A stretch of 16,638 nt of DNA from JBOGGN01 sp050744165 (GTDB lineage: Bacteria > Actinomycetota > Acidimicrobiia > Acidimicrobiales > Palsa-688), in assembly GCA_050744165.1 (NCBI GenBank), contig JBOGGN010000296.1:1-16638 (forward strand), written 5' to 3'. Both the position numbers and the translations under genes were made by a program. Below are positions 1 through 7,228 of this stretch, piece after piece. Position 1 is the stretch's first letter. The number at the start of each line of letters is the position of its first letter. The notes below the pieces were generated by a model that saw nothing but the letters and a program-made list of their open reading frames with translations, had not been told where the DNA came from and ran no database searches.

Positions 1-1
1 C

Positions 2-703
2 TCTTGGATCGAGGTGGCCCAGGCGATGGCCGCGGCCGGGGCCGACGCCATCGAAGTCGGGATCCCGTTCTCCGACCCCGTCATGGACGGACCGACCATC
101 CAGGAGGCGTCGCTTCGGGCCCTCCAAGGTGGCGCCACCCCGCAGGGGATCCTGGCCGAGCTGTCGCGGGCCGACATCGGCGTGCCCTTGGTCGCCATGA
201 CGTACTACAACCTGGTGTTCCGGGGCGGCCATCGTCGCTTCGCGAGCGCACTGGTCGACGCTCGGGTGGCGGGCATCATCCTGCCCGACCTGCCCCTGGA
301 GGAACTCGACGATTGGTCTCGGGCGGCCGACGACGCCGGGGTGGAAACGGTACAGCTGGCGGCGCCCATCACCCCCGACGACCGGTTGCGGGAGCTGTGC
401 CGGCGCAGCCGGGGGTTCCTCTACGGGGTCAACCTGATGGGAGTGACCGGCGAACGAGCCGCCGTGGCACGATCGGCCCAAATCCTGGGGGCCCGGCTCA
501 AGGCGGCCACCGACAAGCCGGTGCTGATGGGCTTCGGCATCTCCACGCCGGCCCAGGCGGCTGAAGTGGCGGCATATGCCGACGGGGTGATCGTCGCTTC
601 GGCGCTCATGCGCGTCCTCTTGGAGGGCGGCACGCCCGATGCGGTGGGCGAACGGGTGGCGGCCATCCGCGCCGCCCTCGACGCGCTGCCACCGCCGGCC
701 TGA
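2..703 (+). CDS. trpA: Tryptophan synthase alpha subunit, 5'-truncated by window edge
   Basis: TrpA cleaves indole-3-glycerol phosphate to indole and glyceraldehyde-3-phosphate and passes indole to TrpB, in the cytoplasm. The reading frame is open from base 2 to a TGA at 701-703. It carries the family core AIEVGIPFSDP followed by MDGPTIQ. The Glu encoded at 53-55 corresponds to the catalytic Glu49 of the Salmonella enzyme and the Asp at 86-88 to Asp60. Further on are the GVNLMGVTG loop and the phosphate-binding PVLMGFGIS strand. About 30 N-terminal residues, judged from the position of the catalytic Glu, lie outside the window, so a GTG at 14 is not the true start. trpB probably lies just upstream, as in most bacteria, but is not visible. 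A hairpin follows 22 bp after the stop. The assignment is secure. Confidence 0.97.
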   Translation, partial: SWIEVAQAMAAAGADAIEVGIPFSDPVMDGPTIQEASLRALQGGATPQGILAELSRADIGVPLVAMTYYNLVFRGGHRRFASALVDARVAGIILPDLPLEELDDWSRAADDAGVETVQLAAPITPDDRLRELCRRSRGFLYGVNLMGVTGERAAVARSAQILGARLKAATDKPVLMGFGISTPAQAAEVAAYADGVIVASALMRVLLEGGTPDAVGERVAAIRAALDALPPPA

Positions 704-724
704 GAGCCAACCGCGCGGTCACAT

Positions 725-752
725 GGGCGGGTGCAACGATGGCACCCGACCC
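725..752 (+). terminator. GC-rich hairpin after trpA, candidate terminator
   Basis: CGGGTGC (728-734) pairs perfectly with GCACCCG (742-748) around a 7-nt loop. GGG at 725-727 can continue the stem with CCC at 750-752 across a one-base bulge, giving about ten pairs. It starts 22 bp after the trpA stop and would close the trp transcript. There is no T-run after it, which is common for high-GC actinobacterial terminators but makes the call less certain. Confidence 0.5.
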
Positions 753-767
753 GTGCGGCCGTCGCAG

Positions 768-986
768 TCAGGGCTTCTCTACCGAGCCCGGGGCAGACTT
801 CTCGCCAGGGAGCCTGCCGCCATCGGTGACCCGGTTTTCGGTCTTCGCCGTCTTGTGGCCACGACCCTGTTCGGACGCGTCGGCCAGCGCCGGATCGCCG
901 ATCTTCTTTCCGCCGCGCAAGTCGTCGTCACTACCGGCCGGATCGTCGCTGATTGGCTGGTTCGTTTCTGGATTCACAGCTGGCAT
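768..986 (-). CDS. Possible small hydrophilic protein (72 aa), hypothetical
   Basis: I do not recognise a family. The ORF starts with ATG at 986-984. An AAGG purine tract lies about 10 nt upstream, inside an AT-rich region that would suit a promoter, though no clear -35/-10 pair was found. The product is rich in Asp, Lys, Gly, Pro and Glu, has no cysteine and no hydrophobic segment, and looks disordered. By my count about 74% of third codon positions are G or C, and all seven lysines use AAG. That is gene-like, but weaker than in the neighbours. An overlapping plus-strand ORF (739-1011) looks worse. It could be a small disordered protein or a chance ORF; there is no evidence of function. Confidence 0.35.
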   Translation of the reverse strand: MPAVNPETNQPISDDPAGSDDDLRGGKKIGDPALADASEQGRGHKTAKTENRVTDGGRLPGEKSAPGSVEKP

Positions 987-1107
987 ACAAAAACCGCCTT
1001 TCTTTCCATAGTTCCGCCCACATAGTGGTTTTACCCCGGCAGGTGCCGCAGCGAACGCCGGTCACCGCGCATGGATCCGCCGAGTCGGTACGCCCGCGGG
1101 CGCGACC

Positions 1108-1148
1108 AGGGCTAGCCCTTGACAGAGCCCGACGCGTTGGCCATTCCT
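1108..1148 (+). promoter_or_regulatory. 12-bp palindrome abutting a TTGACA -35-like hexamer
   Basis: AGGGCTAGCCCT (1108-1119) is a perfect palindrome. Its last T begins a perfect TTGACA (1119-1124). At 17-18 bp spacing the -10 position (1142-1148) reads CATTCC or ATTCCT, a weak match. The arrangement resembles an operator overlapping a promoter, but no plus-strand gene follows until 2329. Any transcript would run antisense to the dehydrogenase gene. It could be coincidence. Confidence 0.25.
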
Positions 1149-1218
1149 GACTCTCACGGGCCTAACTAGTCCCCCAAGGAAGATTAGGGAAGACCTATCT
1201 CAACTCTTGGCAGACGTT

Positions 1219-2304
1219 TCAAGTCTTGCGAAAGGCGAGCACCGTCTTTACGTCGTCCGCCTGGCGAGCGTATGCGTCCTGCCAGTGGTCGAGGTCAACG
1301 GATCGGGTGATGAGGCGGCTGAGCCAGTTGCGGTCGGCCTTGGCCAGGGCGACAGCGCCCGCCTCGTAATGGCGCCGGTTTGCGTTGACCGAGCCGAAGA
1401 CCACGTTGTTCTGCAGGACCATGTCCCGGTTGAGCAGGCCGGCATCGACATCGAACTGGCGGCCACCGCTGGACACGCCCGTGAGGCACACGATGCCGTT
1501 GGGGTCGCTGTGCAGCATGACGTCGAGCACCAGCTGGGCCACGCCAGTGCACTCGATGCACACGTCGGGGGTGATGCCGATGTCGGCGATGCTGCCGTGA
1601 TGGTACGTAGCCCCCAGCTCGGCCACCAACTGCGGCTTCAGGCCCTCGGTGACCTGGTCGAGGACGTGGGTCTCGAGGCCCCGCTGCACCGCCAGCAATG
1701 CCGCCAGCAGGCCGATGGGCCCGGCGCCGGTGACGAGGACCGTCGTTGGCGACCACTCGGCTCGCTTGCCGATGCGAGCGATGTGGTCCCACGCCTTGGC
1801 CACCACCGTGGTCGGCTCCAGGAGGACCCCGAGGCGGCCGAGGCTGGGGTCGATCTTCACCGTGAAGTCGACGGTGTTGCGGTATCGCTCGGATGCGTAG
1901 CCGTGGTGCTGCTTGATGCCCCGCTCGGTGTACTGGCCGTTGCGGCACATGTCCCATTCGCCGACCGCGCAGTTCGGGCAGGGCACCGGGTCGGGCCGGC
2001 GGACGATGCTCACCACGAGGTCTCCGGCAGCCAGGCCGGACCCTGCGGGCGCCTCCAGAACTCGGCCGAGCGACTCGTGGCCGAGGGCGAGTCGGGTCTC
2101 GCCCGGTGGGGCCCAGCCGTATTCGCCGGCGATGATTTCCAGGTCGGTGCCGCAGACCCCGATCGAGAGGGTCTCGACCAGCACCGGTCCGTCGGATTCG
2201 GGCGGCTCGGGCAGCTCCGTCAAGTCGACGGAGTCCTTCTGCAGGGGGACGACGGTGACGGCGCGCACGGAGGCGAGCGTAGGGCGCGCGGCGCTGACGG
2301 TCAC
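1219..2304 (-). CDS. Glucose 1-dehydrogenase-like zinc MDR oxidoreductase
   Basis: This is a medium-chain zinc dehydrogenase of 361 residues, most like the archaeal/haloarchaeal glucose 1-dehydrogenase family, which oxidises glucose to gluconolactone with NAD(P). The GroES-like domain carries the catalytic zinc ligands Cys51 (GVCGTD) and His76-Glu77 (LGHES). A structural-zinc lobe keeps Cys109, Cys112 and Cys120, but the first Cys of the usual four is replaced in the RRPDPVPC stretch. The Rossmann fold starts at VTGAGPIGLLAA. The C-terminal half has family hallmarks such as VDAGLLNRDMVL and GSVNANRRHYEAG. The start is GTG at 2304; a GTG at 2268 is a possible shorter start and fits the family N-terminus. 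It is divergent from the helicase gene, with 24 bp between starts, so the LexA-type palindrome could affect both. The sugar specificity is inferred, not shown. Confidence 0.85.
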   Translation of the reverse strand: MTVSAARPTLASVRAVTVVPLQKDSVDLTELPEPPESDGPVLVETLSIGVCGTDLEIIAGEYGWAPPGETRLALGHESLGRVLEAPAGSGLAAGDLVVSIVRRPDPVPCPNCAVGEWDMCRNGQYTERGIKQHHGYASERYRNTVDFTVKIDPSLGRLGVLLEPTTVVAKAWDHIARIGKRAEWSPTTVLVTGAGPIGLLAALLAVQRGLETHVLDQVTEGLKPQLVAELGATYHHGSIADIGITPDVCIECTGVAQLVLDVMLHSDPNGIVCLTGVSSGGRQFDVDAGLLNRDMVLQNNVVFGSVNANRRHYEAGAVALAKADRNWLSRLITRSVDLDHWQDAYARQADDVKTVLAFRKT

Positions 2305-2314
2305 AGTAGGTGGC

Positions 2315-2320
2315 TAGGCT
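2315..2320 (+). promoter_or_regulatory. Candidate -10 element for the helicase gene
   Basis: TAGGCT fits the actinobacterial TANNNT -10 pattern and ends 8 bp before the ATG at 2329, which implies an almost leaderless mRNA. An upstream CTGACG (2294-2299) could serve as -35, but the 15-bp spacer is short. The LexA-type box starts 3 bp downstream and would cover the predicted transcription start. Confidence 0.35.
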
Positions 2321-2322
2321 CG

Positions 2323-2334
2323 GAACATATGTTC
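2323..2334. promoter_or_regulatory. LexA/SOS box across the helicase start codon
   Basis: GAACATATGTTC is a perfect 12-bp palindrome. It matches the Gram-positive/actinobacterial LexA (DinR) operator pattern GAAC-N4-GTTC and is the core of the Bacillus consensus. The flanks read G before and G after, so 13 of the 14 bases of CGAACATATGTTCG match. The ATG start codon of the helicase is its central portion (2329-2331). It also lies 18 bp from the divergent dehydrogenase start at 2304. Bound LexA would block initiation of the helicase transcript. No lexA gene is in the window. Confidence 0.75.
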
Positions 2335-4509
2335 GATCTGAACGAGCAACAACGGGCTGCGGTGGCCCACCGGGGCGGCCCGTTGCTGGTGGCCGCGGGG
2401 GCGGGCACCGGCAAGACAGGCACCCTGGCGAGCCGGGTGGCTGACCTCATCGCCTCAGGCGTCCCCCCGGGGCGGATCTGCCTGTTGACCTTCACGCGAC
2501 GGGCGGCCCGGGAGATGCTGGCCCGCGCCGGGGACCTGACGTCCGCGGCGGTGGCGGCCCAAGTTTGCGGGGGGACGTTTCATGGCGTTGCCCACCGCGT
2601 GCTGCGGGCCTACGGGCGGCGCCTTGGGCTGGGGCCGGATTTCACCGTGCTCGACCAGGCCGGCACCTGCGAGGTGATTGACCTGGTCCGCCATGACGTC
2701 CTTTCGGTCGGTGGGCGCCTGGGTGGCGGAGGTGCTAGCGGCCGGCGCTTTCCCCGCCCCGACACCCTCGCCAGCATCTACAGCCGCGTGGTGGCGACCG
2801 GCCGGCCGCTGTCGCGAGTCGTGGGCCGGGACTTCCCGTGGTGCCGGACGGAGGTGGTCGGGATCGGGGCCGTCTTCGATGGGTACACGGCGCGCAAGCG
2901 GGTCCGCCGGATGCTGGACTTCGAGGATCTGTTGCTGGCATGGCAAGCGCTCGGTGCCACCCCAGGCGGAGCGGAGTTGTTGGGCGGGCTGTGGGATCAG
3001 GTTCTGGTCGACGAGTACCAGGACACCAATCCCCTCCAGGCCGACATCCTGCGTCTCTTGCGGCCGGACGGGGCTGGGCTCACCGTGGTGGGCGACGAGG
3101 CCCAGGCGATCTACGCCTTCCGGGCGGCCACCGCCGGCAACCTGGCTCGATTTGGCACCGACTTTCCCGGCACCACGGTGATTCGTTTGGAGGAGAACTA
3201 CCGATCGATCCCGCCGGTCCTGGTGGTGGCCAACGCGGTACTGGCTGCTGCCCCGGCCACGACCGGTTCGGGCGAGGACCGGCTGGCCCTGTGGTCGCGG
3301 CGAGCAGGGCAGCGGCGTCCACTGCTGCGCCGCTGCGAGGATGAGGCGGCGCAGGCGGAGGCGGTGTGCGACTCGGTGCTGGCCCACCGGGACCGTGGCG
3401 TCCCGTTGCAGCGCCAGGCGGTGCTGTTCCGGGCCTCGCACCACGCCGACCTGCTGGAGTTGGCGCTGGCCCGGCGCAACATCCCCTATGTCAAGTACGG
3501 CGGTCTACGGGTCTTGGAGGCAGCCCACGTCCGGGACCTCCTGGCCGCCCTCCGGGTGCTCGCCAACCCCTGGGACGAGGTCGCCTGGTTCCGGCTGTTG
3601 ACACTGGTTGACGGTGTTGGCCCGGCCACGGCTCGTCGGGTCATGGCGGCGCTGGGATTGGAAGCAGTCGCCGGGTCAGGCGCTGAGCCGGATGTGCCCG
3701 GGGGATGGCCGGACTGTGACCCGGCGGCCACGCCGATGTCCCGGCTGCTGGCGGCCCCCCCGTCGCTCGCCGATGGGGCGGCGCCGAAAGGCGGCCTGTC
3801 GCCGGGGAGCGGCGCCTCGCGGGGCCTCGCCGAGTTACGGGCGGCGCTCAGCGACTGTGCCGACGGGTGCCTGCCCGGCGGGGGGACGCCCGACCCAGCA
3901 GTGCAGATTGAGCGGCTCGCTCGGTGGCTCGGGCCAATCGTCGAGCGACGGTACAAGTCACCCGCTGCTCGCCTGGAGGACCTGGCGCAGTTGGGTCGGG
4001 CCGCGGCGGGCTACCCAGACCGGGGGTTGTTCCTGGGCGAGATCACCCTCGACCCACCCGCCGCCACCGGCGACCTGGCAGGGCCACCGTTGCTTGACGA
4101 GGACTGGCTGGTTCTCTCGACCGTCCACTCGGCCAAGGGGGGCGAATGGGATGCGGTCCACGTGCTGCACGCCACCGACGGCATGTTTCCCGCCGACATG
4201 GCCTGCGGCGACGCTGAGGGAATCGAAGAGGAACGGCGCCTCTTGTACGTGGCGGTCACCCGAGCCCGGGACATCCTCGAGATCTACGTGCCGCAGCGGT
4301 ACCACGTGGCTCGGGACCAGTTCCGGCGCTTCTCCGATGTCCATCTCTATGCCCAGGTCAGCCGCTTTCTCACTGACGACGTCCAGGCGCTCATGGACCA
4401 CCAGATGACCTTGGCACCGCCCGCCTCGGTGCCGGTGGACGCGTTCGGGGCGCCAGAAGCTGGTTCTCTCGCCGCGGTGGACTCGTTTCTGAGCGGGTTG
4501 TGGCACTAA
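2329..4509 (+). CDS. UvrD/PcrA-type SF1A DNA helicase
   Basis: This is an ATP-dependent 3'-5' DNA helicase of 726 residues, cytoplasmic, expected to act in repair or replication restart. All SF1A motifs are visible: Q motif LNEQQRAAV; Walker A GAGTGKT with Lys29; motif Ia LLTFTRRAAREM; GTFHGVAHR; motif II VLVDEYQDT with Asp228-Glu229; motif III VVGDEAQAIYAFR; motif IV RLEENYRS; motif V LSTVHSAKGGEWD; motif VI YVAVTRARD with Arg645 and Arg647. Residue 31 after the Walker threonine is Gly, where Arg or Lys is usual. A Pro/Gly/Ala-rich stretch at about residues 443-501 interrupts the 2B region. The frame stays open upstream to 1207, but those 374 codons are antisense to the dehydrogenase gene, so the ATG at 2329 is chosen. 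The SOS box at this ATG suggests LexA control. It resembles a UvrD-like paralogue rather than a certain housekeeping uvrD. Confidence 0.95.
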   Translation: MFDLNEQQRAAVAHRGGPLLVAAGAGTGKTGTLASRVADLIASGVPPGRICLLTFTRRAAREMLARAGDLTSAAVAAQVCGGTFHGVAHRVLRAYGRRLGLGPDFTVLDQAGTCEVIDLVRHDVLSVGGRLGGGGASGRRFPRPDTLASIYSRVVATGRPLSRVVGRDFPWCRTEVVGIGAVFDGYTARKRVRRMLDFEDLLLAWQALGATPGGAELLGGLWDQVLVDEYQDTNPLQADILRLLRPDGAGLTVVGDEAQAIYAFRAATAGNLARFGTDFPGTTVIRLEENYRSIPPVLVVANAVLAAAPATTGSGEDRLALWSRRAGQRRPLLRRCEDEAAQAEAVCDSVLAHRDRGVPLQRQAVLFRASHHADLLELALARRNIPYVKYGGLRVLEAAHVRDLLAALRVLANPWDEVAWFRLLTLVDGVGPATARRVMAALGLEAVAGSGAEPDVPGGWPDCDPAATPMSRLLAAPPSLADGAAPKGGLSPGSGASRGLAELRAALSDCADGCLPGGGTPDPAVQIERLARWLGPIVERRYKSPAARLEDLAQLGRAAAGYPDRGLFLGEITLDPPAATGDLAGPPLLDEDWLVLSTVHSAKGGEWDAVHVLHATDGMFPADMACGDAEGIEEERRLLYVAVTRARDILEIYVPQRYHVARDQFRRFSDVHLYAQVSRFLTDDVQALMDHQMTLAPPASVPVDAFGAPEAGSLAAVDSFLSGLWH

Positions 4510-4528
4510 TCCTCGCGGGCGCCAGCAC

Positions 4529-4534
4529 TAGCAT
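4529..4534 (+). promoter_or_regulatory. Weak candidate -10 upstream of the A-T-TE gene
   Basis: TAGCAT fits TANNNT and lies 39 bp before the ATG at 4574, in the 64-bp gap after the helicase. No -35 at normal spacing was found, so read-through from the helicase remains possible. Confidence 0.2.
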
Positions 4535-4573
4535 CCAATGGAATTTCGAGGCGGGGACAGGTGACGGGCGGCG

Positions 4574-7228
4574 ATGAACCTGGAAACCAAGCGATACACC
4601 ACAGACTGCGGGGAAGCGACGACTTCGTCGCGCCTCCGCCAAGTCGCCGCCGACGATCCCGGCCGCATGGCGGTCCGGGTCGACGACGCAGTGCTCACCT
4701 ATCGCCAGTTGGACGAGGCGGCCGACGGCCTGGCAGCCGCCATCCTGGCTGACCTTGGCGCAGGCGAGCAGCGGGTGGGGTTGCAGTGCGGCGGCCTGAT
4801 CGCCATGGCCGTGGGAGCCATCGGCATCGCGCGCGCCGGTAAGGTCTCGGTCCCGATCGACCCCACCGCACCGGTGGAGCGAGTCGGGCTCATCTGCCGC
4901 GACGTTGCCTCGCCCCTGCTGCTGAGCGACACCGGGATCGACTCCACCGAGATCCGGGTGCCGGTCGCCCACCCGCTCGAACACCGGGCGCCGATCTCTC
5001 CCGGCGGGGTGGACGTCGCCCAGGGGGAGCTGGCGTCGATTGTGTTCACCTCCGGATCGACCGGAATGCCGAAGGGGATCATGGTCCCCTCAGCGGCGCG
5101 ACGGGATCTACGCCGCAAGCTGACCTATGAGGTCGCGCCGGGCCTGACACTGGGGATGATCACGGCAGGGACGGTGGGTTTCTCCGAAGCGACGATGCAC
5201 TTCGTCGTGCAATTCGGCTGCGCCATCGACGGTTACGAGATTCGCCGCCTCGGCCTCGCCGGGCTCGGCCCTTGGCTGCTGGCGTCACGAGCGCACGCCA
5301 TCGGCGTTGTGCCGACCATCATCCGCTTCCTGCTCCCGACCGTTGAGCCGGCCCAAGTGTTCCCCGACCTCAAGCTGGTCATCCTCACCGGGGAGACGAG
5401 CACCTGGGAGGACATCGCCGCCCTGCGCCCCCACCTCCCCGCCGACGCTCGCATCTGGAACATCTTCGGGCTGACGGAGACGGGGGGTATTGCTCAGTAC
5501 GTCATCGACCAGGACACGCCGATCGGGTCCGGGCCCCTGCCAGCGGGGCCCCCGCGTCCGGGCATCGTCGTCACCTTGGTCGGCGAGGACGGCAGACCCG
5601 TCGCCGACGGGGAGGTGGGAGAGATCGTGGTCGAGAGTCCCGATTGCAACCTCGGCTATTGGGCCCGCCCGGAGCTGACCGCCTCGGTGTTCACCGAGCT
5701 CCCGGACGGCATCCGGCGGGTTCGCACGGGCGACGGCGGAAGGTGGCGGCCCGACGGGATGCTCGATCACCTGGGCCGGCTCGACCATGTGGTGAAGATC
5801 TCCGGCAACCGGGTCGAGTTGGGCGAGGTGGAGGCTACCTTGCGGACCCTTCCCGGGGTGCTGGCGGCGGCCGCGGCCGCGGCGCCCGACGCCGCCGGCA
5901 ACAACCGGCTCTTGGCCTTCGTGGTCCCCGACCCCGGGGCCGTGGGCCTGGGCGAGCTGGGCCGCGACGGGGGTCCAACCGCGGACTCCGGCCTCGACGG
6001 TTGGGCACTGCGCCGAGCCTTGGCCCGCCGCCTGCCCGGACCCCTCGTACCGGACCGGATACATGTGGTCGAGGCTTTTCCCGACCTTCCCAATGGCAAG
6101 ATCGACCGCCACCGGCTGCCCGAGCTCGACCGGGAACTGCAGGTCCGACGGCCCCCCGAGCGGTCCATGGAGCCGCTGGAGGCAGGGTTGGCGGGGCTGT
6201 GGGCGGAGATTCTCGATGTCCCCTCGGTCGGCTTGGACGACGACTTCTTCGATCTCGGCGGCGACTCCTTGCGGGGCGCACGGCTGTTCGTGGAACTGCA
6301 GCGGCGCCTCGATCTGGTGCGGCCGGTGTCGCTGCTGGTGGAGGCCAGCACCGTCCGCCGGCTGGCCCGGGCCATCGCCGCGGAGGCGGCGGCGACCGAC
6401 ATCCTCCTGCCGGTGCAGGTCGGCGGGTCGGCGGCGCCGCTGTTCGCGGTCCACGACGGCGTGGGCGACGTGTTCTTCGCCTCCCGACTGTCGACCCACC
6501 TTGGCGACGACCAGCCGGTGTATGCCATCCAGCCGTCGCTCCTCTTCGGCGACCGCATCCTCGAGGGGACTTTCGAGCAGCTGGCAGCCCGGTACCTCGA
6601 CGCGGTGCGGGCGGTTCGCCCCGGCGGACCGTACCTGCTCTATGGCGCCTCACTCGGCGGCCTGCTGGCCTACGAGATGGCCCGGCAACTGCAGGCCGCC
6701 AGTGAGCAGGTCCCGTTGCTGGCCGTTGGCGACAGCTCGGCGCCGGGGATGGCGTTGCATCGGCGGGCCGGAGCCAGGGCTGTGCAGCTGACCCAGCTTC
6801 ACACCGTCGAGGCGACCCAGCAGGCAGCGGCTCTTGGCGGCCGGTACGGGCGTCACCTGGTCCGACGGGCTCGGGAGGCGCCGCAGCGCTGGCGGCAACG
6901 CAAGCAGCAGGACGCGGTCCGGACATCGCTTGCCGCCCCCGCCGGGGCGCCGAGCGACGCCGAGGCGCTGGCCGCCCGCATCATGTACACCTACGGCATG
7001 GTGGCCCACGGGTATCGCCCGGCAACGCCATTCGACGGGTCGATCCTGCTGCTTCGCGCCGGGGGCCCAGGTGACCGCCCCGACCGGGGTTGGGCCAACG
7101 CCGTCTCCGGAAGGGTGAACATCGTCGACGTGCCCGGGGCTCACAACCAGTTGGGCCTCGAACCCTGGGTCGGCGCCATCAGCGACGCGTTGCGCGAGGC
7201 GCTCGGCGAGGTGGCCACACGACGGTGA
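4574..7228 (+). CDS. Standalone NRPS-like synthetase, adenylation-carrier-thioesterase (A-T-TE)
   Basis: This 884-residue enzyme should activate a carboxylic acid as an adenylate, load it on its own carrier arm and release it. The adenylation domain spans about 20-520: FTSGSTGMPKG (158-168), NIFGLTET (296-303), RTGDGGRW with Asp387, KISGNRVELGEVE, and NGKIDR with catalytic Lys509. The carrier domain spans about 535-610, with DLGGDSL and phosphopantetheine Ser565. The thioesterase spans about 620-884, with GASLGG nucleophile Ser693 and probable catalytic His857 in GAHNQLG. There is no condensation domain. In the specificity region GFSEATMH, Ser204 replaces the Asp (GrsA Asp235) that grips the alpha-amino group, so an alpha-amino acid substrate is doubtful; a keto, hydroxy or aryl acid is possible. 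The stop overlaps the GTG of the next gene, so it is translationally coupled to an ABC exporter. Product unknown. Confidence 0.93.
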   Translation: MNLETKRYTTDCGEATTSSRLRQVAADDPGRMAVRVDDAVLTYRQLDEAADGLAAAILADLGAGEQRVGLQCGGLIAMAVGAIGIARAGKVSVPIDPTAPVERVGLICRDVASPLLLSDTGIDSTEIRVPVAHPLEHRAPISPGGVDVAQGELASIVFTSGSTGMPKGIMVPSAARRDLRRKLTYEVAPGLTLGMITAGTVGFSEATMHFVVQFGCAIDGYEIRRLGLAGLGPWLLASRAHAIGVVPTIIRFLLPTVEPAQVFPDLKLVILTGETSTWEDIAALRPHLPADARIWNIFGLTETGGIAQYVIDQDTPIGSGPLPAGPPRPGIVVTLVGEDGRPVADGEVGEIVVESPDCNLGYWARPELTASVFTELPDGIRRVRTGDGGRWRPDGMLDHLGRLDHVVKISGNRVELGEVEATLRTLPGVLAAAAAAAPDAAGNNRLLAFVVPDPGAVGLGELGRDGGPTADSGLDGWALRRALARRLPGPLVPDRIHVVEAFPDLPNGKIDRHRLPELDRELQVRRPPERSMEPLEAGLAGLWAEILDVPSVGLDDDFFDLGGDSLRGARLFVELQRRLDLVRPVSLLVEASTVRRLARAIAAEAAATDILLPVQVGGSAAPLFAVHDGVGDVFFASRLSTHLGDDQPVYAIQPSLLFGDRILEGTFEQLAARYLDAVRAVRPGGPYLLYGASLGGLLAYEMARQLQAASEQVPLLAVGDSSAPGMALHRRAGARAVQLTQLHTVEATQQAAALGGRYGRHLVRRAREAPQRWRQRKQQDAVRTSLAAPAGAPSDAEALAARIMYTYGMVAHGYRPATPFDGSILLLRAGGPGDRPDRGWANAVSGRVNIVDVPGAHNQLGLEPWVGAISDALREALGEVATRR

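Larger units (their letters stand above)
704..1218. other. 515-bp gap between trpA and the dehydrogenase gene
   Basis: No recognised gene lies here. The gap holds the trpA hairpin (725-752), a doubtful minus-strand ORF (768-986), and a locally AT-rich stretch around 980-1035 that includes CCACATAGTGG at 1018-1028 (4-bp arms, 3-bp centre). It also holds a 12-bp palindrome joined to TTGACA (1108-1124). The last 70 bp before the dehydrogenase stop show no convincing terminator hairpin for that gene. No tRNA or riboswitch pattern was seen. Confidence 0.6.

Noticed and set aside
739..1011. Plus-strand ORF of 90 codons after trpA
   Set aside because: It starts inside the trpA hairpin, has no ribosome binding site and a composition typical of an antisense frame. 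The opposing minus-strand ORF has better codon pattern.
2455..3444. Minus-strand ORF of 329 codons opposite the helicase; similar long shadows at 5285-6499, 7179-8456 and 8986-9954
   Set aside because: High GC content leaves antisense frames open. Each lies entirely opposite a gene with clear family motifs and shows no motif of its own.
7090..7224. Longer N-terminus for the ABC ATPase
   Set aside because: The extension would overlap the thioesterase end of the preceding gene by 135 bp; the GTG at 7225 gives a standard 4-bp overlap and a normal-length ATPase.
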